Assembly: GCA_025929455.1 (NCBI GenBank)
Contig: JAICMB010000303.1
Location: 1 to 5,068 of the forward strand
Length of the DNA: 5,068 bases
Direction of reading: 5' to 3'
Origin: Bryobacteraceae bacterium
Lineage (GTDB): Bacteria; Acidobacteriota; Terriglobia; Bryobacterales; Bryobacteraceae
Part shown: positions 1 to 5,068 of the stretch, one piece after another
Position numbering within the stretch: position 1 is the stretch's first letter
Layout of the letters: every line of letters begins with the position of its first letter
Position numbers and translations under genes: made by a program
The notes under the pieces: generated by a model
Told to the model about the DNA's origin: nothing
Databases searched by the model: none
The model's input: the letters and a program-made list of their open reading frames with translations, nothing else

Positions 1-48
1 CGGCACGCCAATAGTAGCCCGGCTCTTAGTAGACACTCACGGCAGTCC

Positions 49-69
49 GCGGCGCGGTATGCCCGCCGC
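49..69 (+). promoter_or_regulatory. GC-rich leader hairpin upstream of the receptor gene
   Basis: The arms GCGGCG (49-54) and CGCCGC (64-69) are perfect reverse complements around a 9-base loop, and the 3' arm ends 10 bases before the Shine-Dalgarno. The short A/T stretch AATTTA follows it. It could be a leader structure, the end of an upstream transcript, or chance pairing in GC-rich DNA; six pairs without a T-run is weak. I saw no convincing -35/-10 pair in positions 1-93. Confidence 0.2.
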
Positions 70-79
70 AATTTACAGC

Positions 80-85
80 GAGGTG
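80..85 (+). promoter_or_regulatory. Ribosome binding site of the receptor gene
   Basis: GAGGTG lies 8 bases before the ATG at 94, a normal Shine-Dalgarno sequence and spacing. The reading frame stays open upstream of 94 to the window edge, so this site, together with the signal peptide that begins right at the ATG, is what fixes the start. Confidence 0.7.
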
Positions 86-93
86 ACTGGAAC

Positions 94-3000
94 ATGATCC
101 GGCGATTCGCGACATGGTTTCTGTTGATCACTGCGGCAGTGTGTACACCCGCCGCATACGCCCAGGTTTTGTATGGCTCCCTGGTAGGGACTGTGGTCGA
201 TCAAAGCGGCGCGGTAGTGCCGAACGCGGCCGTGAAAGCCGTCGATCCTGCCACCGGAGAAACGCGCCAGGTTTCGACCGATACTGCGGGACGCTACGCT
301 ATCGGCAACGTTGTGCCCGGCACGTATAACATCAGCGTGCAGGCGCCGGGTTTCCGGCCGTTTACGAAGACGGGAGTCGCGGCCACGATCAATACAGTGA
401 CACGTGTAGACGTGAAACTGGAAGTTGGGTCACAAACGCAGGCCGTGACTGTCACGGGCGAGGCCACCATGCTCCAAACGGATAAGTCCGACGTTCACAC
501 GGACCTGACTCCAAAGGAGATGGCAAACCTTCCGCTGCCGAACTACCGTAATTACCAGAGCCTGTTCAATCTGGTTCCGGGCGCCACGCCGACACAGTTT
601 CAGAACTCCGTTACGGATACGCCGCAGCGCTCTCTGACGACGAATGTGAACGGAACCAATCGCAACAACAACAATACGCGCGTGGACGGGGCCGGTGACG
701 TGTTTGTCTGGCTGCCGCATCACACCGTATATGTGCCGCCGCAGGAGACCATTGAAACTGTCAATATCGCGACCGACAGTTTCGATGCAGAACAGGGCAT
801 GGCGGGCGGCGCGTCCGTGACTGTTACGACAAAGTCGGGCACCAATCAACTGCACGGGGTCGCGTTTGCGTTTTGGGACGACAACCACCTGCAGGCTCGC
901 AACTACTTCGACTACCCGCAGACCAGTCACTTCAGCCTGCATAACATCGACGGAGGGACGCTGGGCGGTCCCATCATCAAGAACAAGCTGTTTTTCTTCG
1001 GAAGCTGGGAAGGAACCTGGGAGCGCACCAACTACTCGAGCTTGTTCACGGTGCCGACAGAGGCGCAGCGCGCGGGCGATTTCAGCTCGTTTAAGACTAC
1101 GATCTACGATCCGCAAACTGGCGACCCATCGGGAAAGAATCGAACCCCCTTCGCAAACAACATCATTCCATCAAACCGCATGGACCCAATCGCGTTGAAG
1201 CTGCAAAGCCTGATTCCCCTGCCGAATCTGCCGGGGACCAACTCCAACTACGCCGCTTCAGGCATTCAGGCGCTGAACCGAAACAACTTCGATTTCAAGA
1301 TCGATTGGAATCGCAGCTCAAATCACCATGTTTTCGGGAAATACAGTGCGATGACGGCGCTCGTGAACTGCGACTTCGGACTCGGCGCGGCGGGCGGCCC
1401 CGGACTCTGCAACGGAGGACCGGGATCGGCGCCCACGCTGGTGCAGGTCCCCACGCTGGGACATAGCTGGATCATCACGCCTAATCTTCTGTTGGACCAG
1501 GTGCTCGGCTTCAACCGCATGGGTCAGCATGGAACCGACAGCTTCTTCGGTAAGAACGTGGGATTGGATCTGGGCATCCCGGGCACGAACGGCCCCGACC
1601 CGCGCCAGAGCGGATTTCCGATTTTCAATATAAGCGGATACACCAGTCTCGGCCAGACCGCGAACTGGATGCCGTTCTACCGCAACGACCAAAGCTGGAC
1701 CACGAGTCACAACATGACCTGGATGCACGGATCGCACGAGGTTCGCTTCGGGTTCGATCTGATTCGCTATCAGTTGAATCAATGGCAGCCCGAAGCGGGC
1801 GGGTACGGCCCGCGCGGGCTATTGTCATTCAACGGCGCGACGACAGCCCTGAGCGGCGGAGCCTCGCCGAATCAATATAACGGCTGGGCCGCGTTTCTGT
1901 TGGGCGTCGACCAGTCCGTGGGCAAGAGTTTGCAGAACATCAAAATGACCGGCCGGGAGTGGCAGTTGGGTTGGTATGCGCGCGACCGCTGGCAAGCGAC
2001 GCGGAATCTCACGCTGAACCTGGGTCTGCGCTACGAACTTTACCCGCTGGTGCGGCGCTCGCACACGGGATTGGGCCGTTATGATCTGGATACAAATCAA
2101 ATCATCATTGGCGGCGTAGGCGGCAACGATGAGAATGCGGGAGTAACGGTCAGTCATAAGATGTTTGCGCCGCGCGTGGGCTTGGCGTACCGGCTTGGTA
2201 GCGCAACCGTAATTCGCACCGGCTACGGAATCAGTTACGATCCGCTGCCAATGTCTCGCGTGTTCCGCGATCCATATCCATTGACGATCGTTCAGAACTT
2301 CGTCAGTGCGAACAGCTACGCGTCGTTCGGCTCGCTCGAGGACGGAATCCCGCCGCTGTCTATCCCGGATTTGAGCAATGGACGCGCGACGGTGCCGTCA
2401 TCGGCGGTCATCAGCCGCAGTCCTTTCCCGGGTTTGCTGCACCGCGGCTACATTCAGTCGTACAACTTCACAATCGAGCGTCAACTGCCGGCGTCGTTTG
2501 TGCTCGATGTCGCATATGTCGGTACGGAGACGACGCATCAGTTTGTCGATCATGAGTTGAATGCGGGAGCGCCGGGCAGCGGCACGAAAGGGCTGCCGTT
2601 GTATCAACAGCTAGGCCGAACCGTTTCGACGGTGTTTGAAGATGGCTGGCTTAGCTCCAATTACAATTCGCTGCAAGTCAGCTTCAATCGCCGCTTCAGC
2701 AACGGCCTCCTCATCAAGGGAGCCTACACGTATTCGAAGGCGATCGACATGGCCGACGATGATGGCCGCACCGGGTTGTTGTTCAATTGGGCGCCAATGC
2801 TTTATCGCAACCGCGCCGCCGCGGGATTCGATATCCCGCATAATTTCCAGATCGCCTGGGTTTATGAGCTGCCGTTCGGGAAGGGTAAACCGTTTGCGCA
2901 GAGCGGCCCGGCGATGTGGATCGTCGGTGGCTGGCAGGTGAATGGGATTCTGAGCGCTTACTCGGGAACGCCGTTTACGGTGACGGCATCGGGAGCGTCG

Positions 3001-3417
3001 CTCAACGCGCCGAATAACACGCAGACAGCGGACCAGGTGCTGCCGACTGTGGCGAAGCTGGGAGGGATCGGGCCTGGAAATCCATACTACGACCCGAACG
3101 CGTTCGTGCCTGTGCGCGACGTCCGCTTTGGAAACGTGGGACGCAACACGCTGCGCGCGCCCGGCACGTTCAATACGAACCTGAGCCTGTTCCGGAATTT
3201 TCCGATTCAGGAGCGCTTGAATCTGCAATTTCGCGCCGAGGCATACAACCTGGCAAATACACCGCACTTCCTCGCGCCGAACTCGAGCGTCTCGTCGGGG
3301 AATTTTCTCGTGATCACGAGTGCGCAGCAGGACCAGCGCCAGTTCCGGCTGGGTCTGCGATTGAACTTCTGGCGGGCAACTACGGCGTCAGCGAAGAAAC
3401 GGCGCGCGGGCGTATGA
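94..3417 (+). CDS. Oar-like TonB-dependent outer-membrane receptor with N-terminal carboxypeptidase-regulatory-like domain
   Basis: This 1107-residue protein should be a TonB-driven outer-membrane importer. Residues 1-23 form a Sec signal peptide (arginines at 3-4, hydrophobic core, predicted cut after AYA). Residues about 27-112 are a CarboxypepD_reg-like beta-sandwich (GTVVDQSGAVVPNA, DTAGRYAIGNVVPGTY). A plug follows at about 116-250, with VTVTGEA, LPLPNYRNYQSL, VPGA, NVNGTNRNNNNTRVDG and VTTKSGTNQLHG. The rest is a large barrel containing hallmarks of the acidobacterial Oar-like family: ARNYFD, GGTLGGPIIKNKLFFF, NNIIPSNRMDPIA, and the strands FNRRFSNGLLIKGAYTYSKA and RAEAYNLANTPHF. Length is typical of the family. 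The last strand, FRLGLRLNFW, ends near residue 1093, and 14 more residues, rich in Lys/Arg, follow it. The mature chain has only two cysteines (426 and 439). The oxidoreductase gene starts 21 bases downstream, suggesting an operon. Family and location are solid. The ligand is unknown; oligosaccharides or peptides are possible. Confidence 0.93.
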   Translation: MIRRFATWFLLITAAVCTPAAYAQVLYGSLVGTVVDQSGAVVPNAAVKAVDPATGETRQVSTDTAGRYAIGNVVPGTYNISVQAPGFRPFTKTGVAATINTVTRVDVKLEVGSQTQAVTVTGEATMLQTDKSDVHTDLTPKEMANLPLPNYRNYQSLFNLVPGATPTQFQNSVTDTPQRSLTTNVNGTNRNNNNTRVDGAGDVFVWLPHHTVYVPPQETIETVNIATDSFDAEQGMAGGASVTVTTKSGTNQLHGVAFAFWDDNHLQARNYFDYPQTSHFSLHNIDGGTLGGPIIKNKLFFFGSWEGTWERTNYSSLFTVPTEAQRAGDFSSFKTTIYDPQTGDPSGKNRTPFANNIIPSNRMDPIALKLQSLIPLPNLPGTNSNYAASGIQALNRNNFDFKIDWNRSSNHHVFGKYSAMTALVNCDFGLGAAGGPGLCNGGPGSAPTLVQVPTLGHSWIITPNLLLDQVLGFNRMGQHGTDSFFGKNVGLDLGIPGTNGPDPRQSGFPIFNISGYTSLGQTANWMPFYRNDQSWTTSHNMTWMHGSHEVRFGFDLIRYQLNQWQPEAGGYGPRGLLSFNGATTALSGGASPNQYNGWAAFLLGVDQSVGKSLQNIKMTGREWQLGWYARDRWQATRNLTLNLGLRYELYPLVRRSHTGLGRYDLDTNQIIIGGVGGNDENAGVTVSHKMFAPRVGLAYRLGSATVIRTGYGISYDPLPMSRVFRDPYPLTIVQNFVSANSYASFGSLEDGIPPLSIPDLSNGRATVPSSAVISRSPFPGLLHRGYIQSYNFTIERQLPASFVLDVAYVGTETTHQFVDHELNAGAPGSGTKGLPLYQQLGRTVSTVFEDGWLSSNYNSLQVSFNRRFSNGLLIKGAYTYSKAIDMADDDGRTGLLFNWAPMLYRNRAAAGFDIPHNFQIAWVYELPFGKGKPFAQSGPAMWIVGGWQVNGILSAYSGTPFTVTASGASLNAPNNTQTADQVLPTVAKLGGIGPGNPYYDPNAFVPVRDVRFGNVGRNTLRAPGTFNTNLSLFRNFPIQERLNLQFRAEAYNLANTPHFLAPNSSVSSGNFLVITSAQQDQRQFRLGLRLNFWRATTASAKKRRAGV

Positions 3418-3423
3418 TGGGCG

Positions 3424-3430
3424 AAGGAGA
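3424..3430 (+). promoter_or_regulatory. Strong ribosome binding site selecting a TTG start
   Basis: AAGGAGA sits 8 bases before the TTG at 3439 and only 6 bases after the receptor's stop codon. No in-frame ATG lies between that stop and 3439. The first in-frame ATG downstream is residue 48, inside the nucleotide-binding loop, so using it would remove the Tat signal and part of the Rossmann fold. The site therefore decides for TTG. Confidence 0.85.
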
Positions 3431-3438
3431 TTTTCAAC

Positions 3439-4797
3439 TTGCCCATCAGCCGCCGTAACTTTGTCCAAGCGGGCGCCGCATCGACGCTGGCGCTCGGCGC
3501 ATCCGCGCTCGCACAGGAAGCCGCGAAGCCAGTTTCCGCGAATGACCGCATTCAGGTCGGCTGCATCGGCTTTGGCATTATGGGCCAAGGCGATGTGCGG
3601 ACCGCAGTAGACATACCGGGCGTCGAACTGGTCGCGGTTTCGGATGTTTACGACGGACGCTTGACGGCCGCGCGCGAGCGCTACGGCGACAAAGTCTTCA
3701 CGACACGCGATTACCGCGAACTGCTGGCGCGCCCTAATGTGGACGCCGTGATCGTCGCGACTCCGGATCACTGGCACGCGCGCATTGCGAGCGACGCGAT
3801 GCTGGCTGGCAAAGATGTGTACTGCCAGAAGCCGATGGTGCAGAACGTCGAAGACGGCCACCTCGTCATCGACACATACAAGAAGAGCAACCGCATTTTG
3901 CAGGTCGGCAGCCAGCGCGTCAGCTCCATCCTGTACGCGAAGGCGCGCGATATCGTTCGCAGCGGCGCGATCGGGCAGGTCCACATGATCGAGGCGTTCT
4001 GGAACCGCAACTCCGCGCTCGGCGCGTGGCAGTATTCGATTCCGCCGGACGCCTCACCGCAGACGATCGACTGGGACCAGTTCCTGGGCTCCGCACCGAA
4101 GCACGCCTTTGAGCCGGTGCGGCTATTCCGCTGGCGCAACTATCGCGATTACGGCACGGGCATCGCGGGCGATCTGTTCGTGCATCAGTTCAGCGGCATT
4201 CACTTCGTTATGAACTCTATCGGGCCGCAGCGCGTGGTTGCTACCGGCGGGACGTATTTCTGGAAAGACGGCCGCGATGTGCCGGACCTCATGATGGGTC
4301 TGTACGATTATCCCGAAGCCGAGGCGCATCCTCCGTTTCAGATCAGCCTGCGTGTGAACTTCGAAGCGGGTGGTACGGGCGGCGCCGACGGGCAAGGCTT
4401 CCGGTTCGTTGGAACGGAAGGCATTCTGGATTTGTCGGTGGGCAATTCACTGGAGCTTTCCAAGCGCCCGCGCGACACCGATCCGGGGACGACGGCGGGA
4501 ACGTTCTCGAAAGAGATCGCGGCGAAGATTCTCGAAGAGCACCGGCAGAAGTACCCCAAGCAGGGGCCGGGGTTCGAGCGGCCGCTATCGCAGGAGAAGT
4601 TCTTCATGCCGCGCGGCTATTCCGAGCAGGTCGCGCATCATCAGAACTTCTACAACGCCGTGCGCAGCCGCAAGCCGGTGGTAGAAGATCCCGTATTCGG
4701 CTTACGCGCCGCCGGCCCCGCACTGCTGTCGAACATCTCGTACTTCGAAGAGCGCATGGTGGCATGGGATCCGGTGAACATGCGCATTAAGAGCTGA
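3439..4797 (+). CDS. Tat-exported Gfo/Idh/MocA family NAD(P)-dependent oxidoreductase
   Basis: This 452-residue protein most likely oxidises or reduces a sugar, polyol or glycoside derivative with NAD(P). Residues 1-25 form a Tat signal: SRRNFVQ at 4-10, an alanine-rich core, and a predicted cut after ALA, so the protein should be folded in the cytoplasm and exported with cofactor bound. The Rossmann fold follows: GFGIMG at 44-49, Asp69 at the end of strand 2 (VAVSDV), and ATPDHWH at 107-113. The family EKP motif reads QKP at 130-132, keeping Lys131. The C-terminal substrate domain has QVGSQR (155-160), WDQFLGSAP (212-220), RWRNYRDYGTG (231-241) and GDLFVHQ (244-250). Asp245 and His249 have the DxxxH spacing of the catalytic pair known from Bacillus inositol dehydrogenase. 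The length suits secreted members of the family. The TTG start is supported by the ribosome site; transcription is probably shared with the receptor gene. A redox-linked glycosidase of the GH109 type is an alternative, but I see no feature that proves it. The family is secure, the substrate unknown. Confidence 0.92.
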   Translation: MPISRRNFVQAGAASTLALGASALAQEAAKPVSANDRIQVGCIGFGIMGQGDVRTAVDIPGVELVAVSDVYDGRLTAARERYGDKVFTTRDYRELLARPNVDAVIVATPDHWHARIASDAMLAGKDVYCQKPMVQNVEDGHLVIDTYKKSNRILQVGSQRVSSILYAKARDIVRSGAIGQVHMIEAFWNRNSALGAWQYSIPPDASPQTIDWDQFLGSAPKHAFEPVRLFRWRNYRDYGTGIAGDLFVHQFSGIHFVMNSIGPQRVVATGGTYFWKDGRDVPDLMMGLYDYPEAEAHPPFQISLRVNFEAGGTGGADGQGFRFVGTEGILDLSVGNSLELSKRPRDTDPGTTAGTFSKEIAAKILEEHRQKYPKQGPGFERPLSQEKFFMPRGYSEQVAHHQNFYNAVRSRKPVVEDPVFGLRAAGPALLSNISYFEERMVAWDPVNMRIKS

Positions 4798-4802
4798 GTG
4801 CG

Positions 4803-4862
4803 CGCGAAGACGCGTTATACTGCTTCGCGATCGAGGAACTCTTTACTCTTTACGTTCTTCTT
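4803..4862 (+). terminator. Candidate weak transcription terminator after the oxidoreductase gene
   Basis: CGCGAAG (4803-4809) and CTTCGCG (4823-4829) form a perfect 7-bp stem with a 13-base loop, beginning 6 bases after the stop codon. A pyrimidine- and T-rich stretch follows at 4838-4862, starting with a tandem ACTCTTT repeat (4838-4851). The T-rich part begins about 9 bases past the stem and is interrupted, and the loop is long, so this is not a canonical intrinsic terminator. It may instead be an imperfect or Rho-assisted end, or an RNA-stabilising 3' hairpin. Confidence 0.35.
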
Positions 4863-4887
4863 CGAAAATGCGTAGTGTCGTGAACTG

Positions 4888-4918
4888 CGTGTTGGGCCGC
4901 GTTCGGCGGGCAAACGCG
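4888..4918 (+). repeat. Imperfect inverted repeat (hairpin) in the intergenic region
   Basis: The outer arms (from CGTGTT at 4888 and to AACGCG ending 4918) and the inner arms CCGC (4897-4900) and GCGG (4906-4909) pair around the loop GTTCG. By hand, 11 of 13 opposed positions pair, one of them a G-T wobble. No T-run follows. It may be part of a structured 5' leader for the gene beginning at 5053, or simply GC-rich chance pairing. Confidence 0.3.
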
Positions 4919-4942
4919 ACGAGTATCCGGAAGATCATGATG

Positions 4943-4967
4943 AGCCCTGCCATCCGTAAGCAGGGTT
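4943..4967 (+). repeat. Short hairpin with CCCTGC/GCAGGG arms
   Basis: CCCTGC (4945-4950) and GCAGGG (4960-4965) are perfect reverse complements around a 9-base loop. One G-T and one A-T pair can extend the stem to eight. It is followed by TAGTAG, not a T-run, so a terminator role is unlikely unless Rho is involved. Its position about 85 bases before the next probable start would also suit a leader element. Confidence 0.3.
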
Positions 4968-5052
4968 AGTAGTCTCGCTGGACCTTGACAATGCAATACG
5001 AACTCGTCAGCGAACCGGCCAACCCCTTAATCGAGAAATAGCGGAGAGCACC

Positions 5053-5068
5053 ATGCGGTCCTCCCGAG
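5053..5068 (+). CDS. Probable start of a further + strand gene, cut by the window edge
   Basis: An ATG at 5053 follows GCGGAGAG (5041-5048), whose GGAG core lies 6 bases upstream, a reasonable Shine-Dalgarno arrangement. Only five codons (MRSSR) are visible before the window ends, so the product cannot be named. Arg/Ser residues straight after the Met would suit many N-termini, including a Tat or Sec signal. It is called on the ribosome site and start codon alone. Confidence 0.35.

Larger units (their letters stand above)
4798..5052. other. Intergenic region with three hairpins and no clear gene
   Basis: This stretch between the oxidoreductase stop and the next likely start holds a 7-bp hairpin and T-rich tract, an imperfect 13-position hairpin (4888-4918) and a 6-8 bp hairpin (4943-4967). 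Two short open frames (33 and 16 codons, at 4868-4969 and 4991-5041) lack convincing ribosome sites. It does not resemble a tRNA, rRNA or any riboswitch I recognise. Confidence 0.5.

Noticed and set aside
430..1116. Long open frame on the minus strand (228 codons) and others antisense to the receptor, such as 2611-3267
   Set aside because: They are Arg/His/Val-rich translations with no family motifs, lying fully opposite a receptor gene whose motifs are strong across its length. Such frames are expected opposite GC-rich coding DNA.
3388..3984. Minus-strand open frame of 198 codons spanning the junction of the two genes
   Set aside because: It crosses the end of the receptor gene, the spacer and the Rossmann domain, all well supported on the + strand; no recognisable domain.
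4816..4821. TATACT, a -10-like hexamer in the loop of the first 3' hairpin
   Set aside because: The position expected for a -35 holds only a poor match (around CTGAGT), and the hexamer sits in a hairpin loop right after a stop codon. A weak promoter cannot be excluded but is not supported.
25..4971. The 7-mer TTAGTAG near both ends of the window (about 26-32 and 4966-4972)
   Set aside because: Flanking bases do not match, and a shared 7-mer in 5 kb is not evidence of a repeat or attachment site.
4985..4990. Perfect TTGACA, a -35-like hexamer
   Set aside because: No -10-like hexamer lies 16-18 bases downstream (the region reads around TCAGCGAA), so a promoter is not supported.
1..5068. CRISPR array, insertion sequence, tRNA or rRNA, phage or defence genes
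   Set aside because: No regularly spaced repeats, transposase motifs, terminal inverted repeats or cloverleaf-like segments were seen; two large ordinary genes fill over 90% of the window.

Overview
The window looks like chromosomal DNA from a GC-rich, Gram-negative soil or sediment bacterium. Acidobacteriota (Bryobacterales/Solibacter-like or a related class) is the best guess. That placement is inferred from protein architecture, namely a roughly 1,100-residue Oar-like TonB-dependent receptor beside a Tat-exported Gfo/Idh/MocA oxidoreductase, and not from any marker gene.

Layout, all on the + strand. Positions 1-93 are a short leader with a small GC-rich hairpin and a good Shine-Dalgarno, but no promoter I can recognise. 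Positions 94-3417 encode an outer-membrane receptor with a signal peptide, an N-terminal carboxypeptidase-regulatory-like (CarboxypepD_reg) domain, a plug and a large beta-barrel. After 21 bases, 3439-4797 encodes a Tat-signal oxidoreductase that starts at TTG behind a near-ideal AAGGAGA ribosome site. Positions 4798-5052 are intergenic, with a hairpin plus T-rich tract just after the stop (weak terminator candidate) and two further hairpins. A plausible ribosome site and ATG at 5053 suggest that another + strand gene begins at the window edge.

How the genes may work together: the receptor would import a ligand across the outer membrane using TonB energy, and the exported oxidoreductase could act in the periplasm on the imported compound, probably a sugar or glycoside derivative. 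The tight spacing supports one transcript; the substrate is inference. No SusD-like partner is visible.

I found no RNA gene, mobile element, CRISPR array or clearly undescribed system. The points most worth a second look are the receptor-oxidoreductase pairing, the Gln in place of Glu in the oxidoreductase EKP motif (with the Lys/Asp/His catalytic set kept), the extra basic tail after the last beta strand of the receptor, and the structured 3' intergenic region.
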